DNA of 64,000 nucleotides from Siphonodentalium dalli (lineage: Eukaryota > Mollusca > Scaphopoda > Gadilida > Siphonodentaliidae): the NCBI GenBank assembly GCA_032622095.1, contig CP136069.1, positions 102,946,278 through 103,010,277 on the forward strand, in the 5' to 3' direction. A program made the position numbers and the translations under genes. Positions 35,282 through 46,158 of the stretch are shown here, in pieces. The notes under the pieces are model-generated. The model was not told the DNA's origin, did no database searches, and was given only the letters and a program-made list of their open reading frames with translations. Each line of letters begins with the position of its first letter. The first letter of the stretch is position 1.

Positions 35282-36969
35282 TGTCCTCGGAGAGCGCTAA
35301 TACAAACTGGCGATGCATTGTCCTCGATTTCTATCTTAAATTCTTCATCTGGCATTATTCTGATCACTCCATCGAATACGCTCGGAAACTCCTTGATCAA
35401 CTGATCACGAATGTTGGCTACCTGTGACCCATTTAAGACATTCTTTGTAGTCACACGCGAATGGTCTGTGGGCGATATATCAGATGGTCCAGCTTGAAGT
35501 TTGTTAAAGTGTGTATTTTCGTGAGTATCAGTGATTCCTTGTCGATTCACAGACGAGGAATGTTGTTCAGGACCATTTGCGATGAAAAATGGTGTATTAT
35601 CGCTATTCGGTATACGATTTCCATAGCTCGCATCTGAATGGTCGATCAGTGCTTTCTCGCACCTCACATCTAAACGATCGGTCCCTGGTTTTTCGCACCT
35701 CATGTCCGTTACTTTTTCGCACCTCACATGCGAATGGTCGGTCACTGAATTTTCACACCTCACACCCAAATGGTCGGGTATTTTATATATGGGTTTCATG
35801 CTTTTTGAAGATGTCGAACATGCCTCTGTGTTAACACATTGGGCAGGATAGTCCCTCGGTAATATGCCAAGTGTACGAGACGCAAACCACGACATGTAGA
35901 GGCCTTTGGTTCCATTTAACACGTGTATAGTCTCTGTGCATTCAGATGAACCACACTTAAGCACTGCATCAAATTCGCCTAATTGTTCGATTTCATGTTC
36001 GTCAGCTGCGTTCAGTGATATTGTAGGTGGTCGAAGATTTGCGATATCGATGTTCAGTTTATTTAAAACATCTAGTCCACATGCACTACCTTCAGCTCCA
36101 GAATCAGGTACTGTTTTTATTATTGACCCATTGGCAATATCACCACCAACTTCAATGTCAATGGTTGGGGACCGCCTATATTTCAACTTAGCATGCATGC
36201 GTTGGTCATTTATTTTAGCAAGCAATTGTCCAAATCGGATGGCTGAAAACTGTTGTCGATGTTGACTGCCTAATGCACCGGGACATATTGTTGATTTCGC
36301 CCAGTGACCTTTCTGCCGACGGACAGCACAATTTGTGTTAGCAGCAGGACACCGACTTGAGTCAGAATGTTTTTTAGTGCACCGAATGCAAGTCGCACTA
36401 TCACCATTATCAGTCGCATCTGTCGATTTCTTGCTTGGTTTTAAAAATTTAGATTTCTTACGTCGATATTGTGACATGACATTGACATCCATGCCACCAA
36501 CAGCACTTGTAATTTCTTGACAATGACGCTTTGCAGCCTCGTCAGCTCTACATATATCGATGGCTTGCTCCAAGCTCAGATCCTTCTGCGCTAGTAACTT
36601 TTCGACTGTATCTGAATCACGAATACCAGTCACGATCCGGTCTCGCAGTAGCGATTCTTGACATGTCTCACAAAAGTCACACGTTTTTGTTAATTCTCGT
36701 AAGTCAGTTAACAAATCGTCGAATTGTTCCCCTTCTTGTTGCATTCGCATGTTAAAATTGCGACGCTCTATCACAACATTAACCTGTCCGATTATGTGAC
36801 GTTGCAATGCTTTCACAACTTCCTGAGGTTTATCTTTCTTGTCATCGCTACTTTGAGGGTATCGTTGGCCAGACATGACCAGGATGACCGTAAAATAGCC
36901 ATTTGAACATTGGCGGGTTGACCATTGAGTTTTGACAGCTGAGCAAAATCCGCCCATCTTTGGGCCCAA
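35176..36969 (-). pseudogene. Gag-protease block
   Basis: The real Gag homology starts at about residue 28 of this frame. NFNMRMQQEGEQFDDLLTDL is the Gag core. A zinc knuckle follows with C194, C197, H201 and C207; a second has C214, H222 and C229, but Arg217 replaces its expected cysteine. The aspartic protease active site is D289-S290-G291-A (VPDSGAEGSACG). Between protease and polymerase lies a degenerate repeat (VRCEK/TDHS units, about residues 400-447). The frame runs out at the start of the polymerase, where ISALR in this frame continues as RTVPYAYREK in another frame, either an indel or frameshifting. No obvious slippery heptamer is seen. Confidence 0.85.
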
Positions 36970-37061
36970 ATGTTGAAAGCTTCACCTCGGTCCACTGATA
37001 TGTCCAATTTGTCTGGCATTAACCTCGACGTGGCGAAATTGAAATTTGGAGGATCACCCAT
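36813..37061 (-). pseudogene. Gag N-terminus
   Basis: Begins MGDPPNFNFATSRL, a usual start for Mag-like Gag, and is open for 82 codons before a frame change near 36880. Gag continues in the next reading frame (ILVMSGQRYPQSS...), so a small indel has split it. Confidence 0.7.
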
Positions 37062-37175
37062 CGTGTGCCCCTTTGTTCTGAGTCAAACAAAATTGTCCGA
37101 TATTATATAGTCAATTCAACCTTTGTTATAAGCCAAACTGTGGTTTTGCGATCATATAATTCAACCGCTTACACA

Positions 37176-37192
37176 TCCTGTCGACGACGCCA
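37176..37192 (-). promoter_or_regulatory. Primer binding site, tRNA-Ser-like
   Basis: Directly inside the 5' LTR, the minus strand reads TGGCGTCGTCGACAGGA. Eukaryotic serine tRNAs end in a sequence whose complement is TGGCGTAGTCGGCAGGA, giving 15 of 17 matches. Assignment rests on my recall of the tRNA 3' end. Confidence 0.65.
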
Positions 37193-37345
37193 TGTTATGT
37201 TTGGTGAATATAACTTATTATGGAGGAATTGTGTTGAGGTAACAACGAGCATTGACAAACAAGAGGAATATATTCTAGCCAATAATAATCTGGTCTCAAC
37301 CAACAGGGTACATAACAACGCGTAGTATAAGTCCAAAGTCTATCA
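37193..37345 (-). repeat. 5' LTR (153 bp)
   Basis: Second LTR with TG...CA ends. Just outside it is the right AGCCT target duplication. At 153 bp it is short for a Gypsy LTR. Confidence 0.97.
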
Positions 37346-37350
37346 AGCCT

Positions 37351-37817
37351 TGTGTGCTTTTTGCATAAAAAAATCATCACACCTCTTCCCTATGATTTCC
37401 CATAGGTAAGATAGCCATTGGCACAGGAATTAACCCTTTGTAGTGAAGTTTGAATTTTTTGGTGTGGTCTAAAATATGACAGTATTTTTTTATGCGGATC
37501 TGACACTAGTTACGAAAACACAAGATTTAAAGGCGAATTCCCTGCTAGACAGATATGATTTTTTTGTGTAAAAAGTTTCCCGAAATGTCAATTTTTCAGA
37601 TTAAAAAAAAAAAATTGGACCCATGGTTCATATAGCCAACAGCATACGCTAAAACGTTAGCACTGAGGCCTATGGAAAACATTTACACCAGTGTAACCAT
37701 TATACCCCTCGGGACTTTCAATATTTGGTTTCTGCCAATTAATGTCACTTACTCTCCTGTAGTAGGTATTTATTAATATACCTGTTGTATTATGTAAATG
37801 GCATAAGCTACATTCGT
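37351..37817. other. Intergenic beside the Gypsy insertion
   Basis: Holds A/T runs and the right 18-bp inverted repeat; no gene. Confidence 0.35.
37680..37697 (-). repeat. Right member of the 18-bp inverted-repeat pair
   Basis: ATTTACACCAGTGTAACC, exact inverse of the copy near 32253. No clear target duplication is visible outside the pair. Confidence 0.4.
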
Positions 37818-37823
37818 TAGCGA

Positions 37824-37898
37824 GTTTGCGATTTCAAACCGGTACGGGTACGCGTACGGGTAGCTACCCGTACCGGTACACGTTTTGTAATCGCAAAC
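37824..37898. repeat. Subterminal palindrome
   Basis: GTTTGCGATT...CCGGTACGGGTA pairs with TACCCGTACCGG...AATCGCAAAC around a short centre. Confidence 0.85.
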
Positions 37899-38142
37899 TG
37901 TTTTACGGGTAGAATTCATCACATCGACTGGTAATGTACTGCAACAAAACAGCTATTATGATATAGATAGATTGCTATTCGCTTTATTGGCCGATGTTAT
38001 ACTTAGCGTTATGGATTGCTGTAAATTTGTATTTAGATTAGATGGGCACCAGGATAATCAGTTGCTTTCATCAAGGACGAGGCAGCAGTTGGAAGTTGGT
38101 GCGCTTTCACTTATCTTGGTAACATTTAAAACAATTGGATTT

Positions 38143-38680
38143 TACAAGTCATAGACCGATCGAGTGTGGACTAGGCTTAGAAATTAGATTATGATAGCAC
38201 AAATATACATTTACGTTATAGTTAAATTTTCCAACCAATATTCGATTTAAAATGTATTGTTTTAGACCCAGGGTCTAACAATGTACTACGCGTACTTTCA
38301 GTCGGATATATAAGACCGAATTTGTCACTCATTTCAGTTGGGGAATATTAAGTCATATTAAAGATGCATAATCCGAATTACGCTAACAAGTTACAATTTC
38401 TACAAGTCATAGACCGATCGAGTGTTGACTATAAATCGGTTGGAATTTTTAGACTTAGAAAATAGATTATGATAGCACAAATATACAATTACGTTATAGT
38501 TAAATTTTCCAACCAATATTCGATGTAAAATGTATTGTATTAGACCCAGGGTCTAACAATGTACTACGCGTACGTTCAGTCAGATATATAAGACCGAATT
38601 TGTCACTCATTTCAGTTGGGGAATATTAAGTCATATTAAAGATGCATAATCCGAATTAACGCTCCCAAGTTACAATTTAA
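38143..38680 (+). repeat. Tandem duplication, ~257-bp unit, two copies
   Basis: ACAAGTCATAGACCGATCGA starts copies near 38145 and 38402. Both end with GCATAATCCGAATTA-CGCT-AAGTTACAATTT. The second has an extra ~20 bases. A run of about 14 Gs follows near 38692. Confidence 0.95.
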
Positions 38681-38699
38681 TTGGCCTCGGGTGGGGGGG

Positions 38700-38890
38700 G
38701 GGGGGTAAAATATTTGATTCGAGTCGAATGAACCCACCCATCGAAGCTCAGAGTGATCAGATATCGATTTTTGAAGTTTGTTATTTCTTGAAATGTGTAA
38801 TTATTTGTGGCCAAGAAAAGAGTCATATCAAACCGACGGTCACGGAAAAATTTGGCTAAGATGGATAACACTAAAATCAAGTGGTAATAC
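38700..38890 (-). repeat. Dispersed repeat, inverted relative of 62540-62705
   Basis: Shares ATCACTCTGAGCTT-GATGGGT, CGACTCGAATCAAATAT-TTTA and TTATCCATCTT in the same order when one copy is reversed. Confidence 0.65.
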
Positions 38891-39559
38891 GGCCAAATTT
38901 CGTGATAATACGGCCATATTTCGTTGAACAACATGTTGATAAATAACACGTTTTGGGAAATTTTATACCATTGTTGAAGCGGTCAGGATTATTTTTTTTA
39001 TAATTAATGGATTCTGATAACAAAAGCCTATTTTGAAGAAATGTTGTTGTTGTAACTTGATGATATGGGTACCGTCTTGTCGGATTGAGTACCTTTAAGA
39101 AACATTGGTTTGGAATCTTTAAACAGATCGATGCAAGGGAATATTTATCCCAAGAATTGGGATTTTTGTCGGGATCTAAACCCGGAAGTATATAGGTTGA
39201 TAAATTAAACTTAATTTGTAATAATAAAATGTATTAAAATGTAGTCTGTTTATTATATGGATTGAATAAAGAGCTTTGCTTCACTTCTGTGCGAAACACA
39301 GAAAACAAGCTGAAACTCGCTCTGATTATGCTTAGATTTTGTAGAGTATTAATAGATATTTCGTGTCTTTAGCGACCTGTATTATCCCCACTACAATATA
39401 CACCAGTATTGTGGTTCAAATGCGCCATGTCCGTTCAGATGGTAAACATATATTAAAATGAGAAATCAGTCTCCACCTACATACGATAAAGTAACTAAAC
39501 GGTTGTATTCAAATTTGCAATACATGGATAAATCCACGATATATTGATGCCCTTGTACA

Positions 39560-40110
39560 ATGGTTGAGACAGGGACGTGACGACAGGGGTGTCTCACCTC
39601 TCATCTTTGGTCAAATGTTCAACATTGGAAATTTGATATACCTGACTCAACATTTGTTGAACAACAGTAGGTTGGAATTGTTCTCGTAGTTTAATTTTTC
39701 AACAATTTATTAATGGATAGTTTGTAGTTTTTAGACCAACATTTTCATATTTTCCTCTTTTTTTTGGTAAACAATTTGGACTGAAATGGCAATCAGAAAC
39801 TTTTGGAAAATTTCCAACCTTTGGGGGTGGGGGTGTTGGACAGCTTGATGCCAGTCTGGATGCTAGGATTTAGCAAATACCATGATAAAATTTCAAAAAT
39901 TTCTCACACCGTACCGAACCATGGTCGATTGGGTGTGTCCCGGTCCCTCCCCAGTGGTCAGTCAGAAACTGATAATTAATTTAAGAAACCAAAATCAGAG
40001 TGAATTTGCATGGCGTTAGACCACTATAGATATTAAGATATTAGGATTTTTCAGGCTCAGGTCTACACATTTTTTGTGTACCATTTATAACCACGTCCCT
40101 GCAATGGGTC
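39560..40110 (+). repeat. Dispersed repeat, related to 22471-22780
   Basis: Ordered block similarity including CTAGGATTT, TCTCACACCG and CCGAACCATGGTCG. This copy is longer. Confidence 0.65.
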
Positions 40111-40518
40111 GAGACTGCGTCTGTAGCACCAACTACTCACTCTATTAACACAACCTGTCATTAATGCAGTGAACAAAGTTGTTAGCGAAAAGATCGGCCT
40201 TCCATAGTTATCTAAGTGCCAGAAGCCGCCTCGAGAATTTGAACATAAAACCTGGATTTAAATGACAACTTTATCCATGTTATTTGCCCATGAAATCTTC
40301 AATAAATAGGTTAACGCATAGCTGACTGGAATTTCATTGAATTCATGAACCTTTGAGTGAGAAAATCGTAGTGAAATGTTACCGGTCAATGTGACACATT
40401 TACCCGTACCAAATCGCTATCGCTTTATTTGCTGCATTGAAAGTACCCAAGTTACCGTGACGGTGTTTACCGATTTACCCGTACCCGTTCCCGTCGGACG
40501 GGTATCGCAAACTCGCTA

Positions 40519-41220
40519 TTATCTGGTTTAAAATATCAGATACACAAAATAATATTCGGCCCAAAGTGCAGAAATCGTTCGAATAAATATCATGTATAGA
40601 ACCGTGATTGGCTTGAAATAGAACCCTAACACGCACACGTGTTGATAACGAGGCTACTGTTCCAAACTAACAACTCCTCTCCGGATATTTTCTCAGCTAT
40701 TTTACAGAAGAATAACACGGGTATACCTTATACTTAGTGTTCGTCTTTAGAATGCGTTTCATATTTTATACGCCACCAAAAAACAAAGGAATTCCGTTTA
40801 CGTGGCTTGATTTTCAGTGATAACATATTGGTATTTATTACATGATCCTACCCTTATTCCATTCAATAAACCCATTCTATAAATTGTGATATTAAACGTT
40901 CGTTTAATAACAGGAAATAGTGCCAGGTGACATTTGACTTCCGGTTTGTCGTCTCTTTACATTCCGTAGGCTACATCTCAAATTACTATGGCTTCAATAT
41001 TTTTCCAACAAACTATAATGAATGAAGAGTTTGAAAAGTTATGTTATTAAATATACGCCATTAAATACGCCAAAGAGTCTTTATTTATCTGGGACTATTT
41101 CTTTACGCGGCCAAACAACGCATAGTTACGTGAAACGTCATCGCATGCCTTATAGAAGCCGATGTTAGTTTCGCGTCTCATTTGTTGATGTAAGAGTATT
41201 TTGTCGAGTTTTTGGATCAT
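40519..41220. other. Intergenic, nothing recognised
   Basis: No gene, RNA or repeat was identified. Confidence 0.35.
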
Positions 41221-41391
41221 GTAATAAATAGAATCTGCAACTCGTCCCCAGTTTATAGCGGAAATTACAAAACTCGTCCAGTAAATTAGGTCTGGACCTC
41301 GCCAAAGGCTCGGTCCAGACCTAATTTACTGGACTCGTTTTGTAAATTCCGCTATAAACTGGGGACTCGTTGTAGATCCTCTATTTATTAC
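41221..41391. repeat. Palindrome 1, ~80-bp arms
   Basis: GTAATAAATAG...GGTCTGGACC pairs with GGTCCAGACC...CTATTTATTAC around a ~13-base centre, with a few mismatches and small indels. It looks like a foldback-type MITE. Confidence 0.9.
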
Positions 41392-41623
41392 ACGCTTGTT
41401 CCTAGAAGTACAGTGTTATTGCTGTTCCATATTCACAAATCCGTATGGATACACATCTCGTTGACGTAAAATGACGTACATGACGTTCGCCTCAACCATG
41501 AAACTGGAACTATTTAAATAAAAGAATCATCACACATGACAAACACGCCCTGTATGAGCCTAAATAAACATTCTAATCATGTATTTTTAATGCACGGATT
41601 CTAGGACGCGAAGCGTGTAATAA
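41384..41623. repeat. Inverted repeat joining the two palindromes
   Basis: TTTATTACACGCTTGTTCCTAGAA at the right edge of palindrome 1 is inverted as TTCTAGGACGCGAAGCGTGTAATAAA at the left edge of palindrome 2, so the 240-bp spacer is itself bounded by inverted repeats. Confidence 0.75.
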
Positions 41624-41781
41624 ACACAGAACGACACGATGTGTAAATGGGTTTGTCGATACGACACTCGTACTGTCGCGGAGGGATAGAACTCGAGGCG
41701 CAAGCGCCTCTCGTTCTATCCTTCCGCGACATCACTCGTGCCGTATCGACAAACCCATTTACACATCGTGTCGTTCTGTGT
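41624..41781. repeat. Palindrome 2, ~78-bp arms
   Basis: ACACAGAACGACACGATG...GAGGCGC pairs with GCGCCTC...CATCGTGTCGTTCTGTGT with few mismatches and almost no spacer. It is GC-richer than its surroundings. Confidence 0.92.
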
Positions 41782-42423
41782 ATTTACGAGTTAACTCTGG
41801 TTAACTCGCTAATTCCGAGTTAATTGTGATAGAGAATTCGGGTTTCGATAACACGACACTTGTTCAGCATCTGTTCACTCGGGAAATTATAATTATGCAT
41901 GACTTTGTCTCGAAAATGATTATTTTTAATCATAAGGAACCGTAACAAATCTGTCAAGAACCATCACAATACCGGCGATAGAAATACTTCCAATTTCACA
42001 GTTCCTACACAGTGTTGGGACTAATCAACCATTGTTCACACCTAAATATCGAAAGCAATTAACGCTGTCATAAAGTTAAATACTGCAACATGCGAAGACA
42101 TACATCCTGCAAAAAGTGTAACCGGTACGCATTTTGCGAGTATGTCCTTGTTATAAAAGTAAAATAATAAGACTGATTTTTGGGGGTTGTATACGAAAGT
42201 ACCATCATTACACTACATGCTACTGAATAATGCATGAAATAGCATGCATAATAACTATTAGACCACAAGTGTTGATCTTCGTTACATGGTTCGAGTACGA
42301 AAATACCGGCCCAAGTACATTTCTAATCACATCTGCGAATAGCTCCTGTGTCCTATCACACACCAAAAACACATTCACAGAATACACCAGGGTGCGTAAT
42401 AATTAGAACACAGAATAACAGCT
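41782..42423. other. Intergenic, nothing recognised
   Basis: A short GAGTTAACTCTGGTTAACTC palindrome near 41789 is the only structure seen. Confidence 0.35.
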
Positions 42424-42426
42424 TTA

Positions 42427-43447
42427 GTGCCACCGCACACGCTGCGGTTAAAATCGTAAGTGGGGAAAATCGTAGGTGGAGCATCCAATGCGCATGCCCA
42501 CGACAATATCGTAACCAAATCGTAGCGATCAAGCGTAGAAAAGTAATGTCGCAAGAGCTATACTCGACCTTCACCTCAGAATTTGCAGTCACGTTATATT
42601 CAACTAATTAACGGGTCTTTTTTCGGGTGGTTTCTAGAACACCAAAGTGATATATAAGTCAAATTGCACATGCGGGTGGTGTGGAGGCGATTTGAGATTA
42701 TAGATGCGCGCCCCATGAGTATACCATTTATCGAGATCAAGGACGAGTATAGCTCTTGCGACATTACCCCGCTACCGCGATGAAACACTGTTTGATTTTT
42801 ACCAGGAAAATCGTGGCGTGACCTTGGCAACGCGCGCGATCGTAGCTGTCACATGTGACATGACCATGGTCGCACTGGTCATGTTGTAAATACCACGAAA
42901 AGAAAAAATTCAAAAATGGCGCAAAGTTCTCAAAAACTTCTTTGACTTACAAAAACGAGGCCACATTGGTGGAGATGTGGCACGGCAGGGAGTGCAGGCC
43001 TATATAATCACATATCAGCCATCTGCTGTGCAGACGAGGGTGAGGGAGAAGATCTCTCGATCTTTTCGACCATCCTGGGCGCTTCGCGCCCTCCTACTAC
43101 CACTACTGCTGTGCAGACAAGGAGAAGAGGACTGCCGCAATTGATGAAATTGGTGCAGCTGTGGAGTTGACAGGTACACAAATGTCAAAATAAAAAAATA
43201 TTCAAATTTTACTTGAACTTTCAAGTTCAACTTGTTGGTTTAGAAAATTGAGATACATGCCATGTATATGTATTTAATTACATAATGCGGACAATGTGAT
43301 ATAACATTTTGCTATCATGTGATCGATCACGTGGATAAAATCGTAGCTGCATACATCGCAGCACCGTAGGTGTCTGCGGGCAAGTCACTTTTCTCCACCT
43401 GCGATGTTGCCCACTTACGATTTTAATCGTAGCGTGTGCTGTGGCAC
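42427..43447. mobile_element. PIF/Harbinger-like MITE, TTA target duplication
   Basis: ~55-bp terminal inverted repeats start GTGCCAC and include TTAAAATCGTAAGTGGG; I count about six mismatches between them. Flanks are TTA (42424-42426) and TTA (43448-43450), the 3-bp duplication typical of PIF/Harbinger elements. It has no transposase and encloses a second inverted-repeat insertion at 42544-42766. Confidence 0.7.
42544..42766. mobile_element. Nested 223-bp inverted-repeat element
   Basis: TAATGTCGCAAGAGCTATAC and its reverse complement bound the segment (23-bp perfect arms, imperfect beyond). If the outer TA is a target duplication this fits a Tc1/mariner-type MITE. It lies wholly inside the Harbinger-like element. 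Confidence 0.6.
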
Positions 43448-43451
43448 TTAA

Positions 43452-44372
43452 GGGTCAGACGCACGTTTTGCCAAAATTTCCTGGTATTTCAAAATGTATT
43501 TTCTCTAAATCTATCAGAGATTATTGTGGTGCCATACATAAGAACCATTGGACATTTGGTTATTATAATCTCATTTACTTTACTTTTATGGCATGAAAAA
43601 TCTTTAAAATTTCACTGTGTTCAGGTACCGAGAACTACTGTAAAACAGATTTTTTCCGAAAGTACATTTCATATATACATGATATCATATCTGAAGATCA
43701 TGAGAGGAGACTTAATTTTTCTTGATTAAATGATTATTTTCATTCAGAAAGACAACTACCATAAATATTTTTTTATTATTGAGAATTTTCATGCCATGCT
43801 TGTTGGTCATTGAAAAAATGGGCTCAGTTGAGTTCTGGGTCATGGGTTCATAACCAAGATAAATCTGACCACCATATCTCTTAACACTGTGGCCTAATCT
43901 CTGTTGATTGCTCCCTGCTTGAGTGGACAGCACCACATTTGAACATTTGTTTTCATTGGGCTGGCATATTTGTGACTGCTTTATTCTTCATTATAATACA
44001 TGGGGTATGATGCTATAATATGCAATTAAAAAGCTAACTCAACATTATGATACAAATGAAGCCTCCTCTCATGGAGTCAAGACAATAAACTATTTGATGG
44101 TTGACATGTTGTTTGAAATTATAAATTTTTCTGGCAGTTCTCGGTACCTAAAGGGACAGAAACGAAACAAATATTTTCAACCTCTCAAATGTATTAAAAT
44201 CCATTATTGTTATTGTCACTTTATAATTGCTCTGATTCTATATATAATGAAAATTATCATATGTAAAATTCAAGATTTTTCACCAGATAGATCCAGAGAA
44301 ATTCTTTGTTGAAAATCACTTGTCATTTCTGGCTGGATTTACTGTGATTTATGCAAAACGTGCGTCTCCCCC
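43452..44372. mobile_element. TTAA-flanked MITE
   Basis: Ends GGGTCAGACGCACGTTTTGC and its inverse GCAAAACGTGCGTCTCCCCC (two mismatches in 20), flanked by TTAA at 43448-43451 and 44373-44376, as for piggyBac or Kolobok elements. A second internal inverted pair, AGGTACCGAGAACT, lies near 43624 and 44140. No transposase. Confidence 0.65.
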
Positions 44373-44376
44373 TTAA

Positions 44377-45239
44377 ACGCTAATTACGTTATATTTAGCA
44401 CAAGTAAGTGGGTGGCATTGGTAAACTATTTTCAAACAACAAGATACTGAAAACGAATATTGTGTATTGCGTGGTAGCATATTCGAGTTGTACAAAGTGC
44501 CGACTGCGGTAATTTTAACAGAATTGTCTACTAAGAAACCAGTGTTACATCAGCATGAAAATTAGTCTCACGTAAAATGCACGATGCACTGTCTTTTTGA
44601 ACTGGTGAGGTGGGGTGTTTAGCTATTTAACAGATGAGTGTTTAATTACAGTATACTGAGCCTTGCGAAATTCGGGTATGGTTTATTATCACGGAGAGAG
44701 TTGAACATTCCGGAAATGTAACTTATACTGCAAGGGCATGCACTTCAGTTTCAGCGTTACATTAATGAATTAATCATCATGCAAATTATTACGTACTCTG
44801 TGGCAAAACATTACTTTGTATCACGTGTTATGTTTACTTTATCTTTCTTCTCTATCTTTCAATCTCCTCTCCCAAATTCTCTTCTGCATTATGAATCCCA
44901 CATATACGTATCTAAGGTAGCCAACGAGTGGAAATCACAGACGACCTCGCATGTTGAATGTTGTTACGCGACTGCCCACCCGTCAGTGTTGGTCAGAAAC
45001 TTCATTTTTCTTATATTTAACTTTTGTATTGATGAGTCCATTACATTATTACAGGTGTCGGGTGGGCACATTCTATGGCCGCGCGAGTCGATCACTCAAA
45101 CTAACTAATGATATGATCATTAATTAAAATAATCCAATAAAATATCTACAACTTGCAGTGCACTTTCACTATAACAATGGATACGCGACAGCACAAACTT
45201 CACTGTATACTCAGAGACCTTAATAGACGTTATTATAAC
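44377..45239. other. Intergenic, nothing recognised
   Basis: A 109-codon plus-strand frame at 44779-45108 has no recognisable domain and is not supported. Confidence 0.35.
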
Positions 45240-45944
45240 AAATGAAGAACTAATACCCCAAAATAGTGGACACTGAATGACAATAATATCCAGACAACAA
45301 CCACTGCCATACACCTTGGCATTACACGTGACAACACTTCCAAGCACGGCACCAGCACGGTTGCACACGGTCGTATCTCTTCTGCTAGAAGATCATCACA
45401 TGCAGTGTTAGGCGCAGGATTTCATGGTATGAACGGGCTCAACCCAAAAGTCTCGGCCCATCTACTACGATGTTACATTCTTCCTCGCTTACTGTATGGT
45501 TTAGATGTCATAAACCTTAACAAGAAGGAGTTGCATCAACTGGAAACATTTTACGTACAGACAACCAAGCGTCTACAACCCTACTCACATTGGGTCTTAT
45601 TCCACTAGAGGCAGAAGTACACAGGAGAACCCTGAAAACCTATTATATGGGAATGTAGTTCTGAACCAAGGTTTTATCGAATGTCAACTAGCAATCAAAT
45701 CGGGAAAATCCAACTTGCCAGACAACTTGCAATCAAATCTGGAAAATCCAACAGCTGGTTCATTAAAGTCATCAATCTCACTGAAAGTTATGACCTACCA
45801 TCAACACACGACACAGTAGCACTACCTCCTACATTTATGGAAAACCATGGTGGACACTGCAGTAAATTCCCACTGGATGACAATTTTGAAATAGGAAGCC
45901 ATGGAAAAATCAACTGTATCGCATCTCAACCTCCAAGACACTAC
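45240..45944 (+). pseudogene. Older LINE RT C-terminal region, left half (interrupted)
   Basis: Plus-strand relics of a second LINE: HLGITRDNTS, then GAGFHGMNGLNPKVSAHLLR, LPRLLYGLDVINLNKKELHQ and, in other frames, TLGLIPLEAEVHRRTLKTYY. Several frameshifts and stops show it is old. It breaks off at CTAC (45941-45944), where the 8-kb minus-strand LINE is inserted. Coding continues at 54003. Confidence 0.75.
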
Positions 45945-46158
45945 AATGATTTGCAATGATTTATTCTCATGACACATGACAGATGCGTATGGAGATTAAC
46001 ATAACTTATATACAAAAATTGGTAACAAGTATATATATATACAATATGTACAAATGTATGGCGGCATTGGAGATCATGTAGTTACGATTAGAATATTATA
46101 TGTACTCGTTCGAAATGTTTAATACGTATCAAATACTAAATAGTTCAGATGGTATATG

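Larger units (their letters stand above)
32351..37350 (-). mobile_element. Complete Ty3/Gypsy LTR retrotransposon
   Basis: Bounded by a 5-bp target duplication AGCCT (32351-32355 and 37346-37350) and by two 153-bp LTRs that differ at two positions, so the insertion is recent. Coding order on the minus strand is gag, protease, reverse transcriptase, RNase H, integrase. The layout and a serine-tRNA-like primer site suggest a Mag-type lineage. Coding lesions are few: two frame changes (gag; protease/RT junction), one in-frame stop in integrase, and one lost zinc-knuckle cysteine. Confidence 0.95.
37818..40518. mobile_element. ~2.7-kb element with 15-bp terminal inverted repeats
   Basis: TAGCGAGTTTGCGAT at 37818-37832 is exactly inverted at 40504-40518. 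Both ends continue into ACGGGTA-rich subterminal sequence. The terminal TA could be a TA target duplication. No transposase or long open frame occurs inside. It contains a subterminal palindrome, a ~257-bp tandem duplication and a dispersed repeat. Non-autonomous, superfamily unknown. Confidence 0.6.

Noticed and set aside
35270-35300. Programmed frameshift between Gypsy protease and RT
   Set aside because: No slippery heptamer or obvious downstream structure, and another indel already occurs in gag; decay is simpler.
44779-45108. 109-codon plus-strand frame as a gene
   Set aside because: No domain, no supporting neighbours; length is within chance for AT-rich intergenic DNA.
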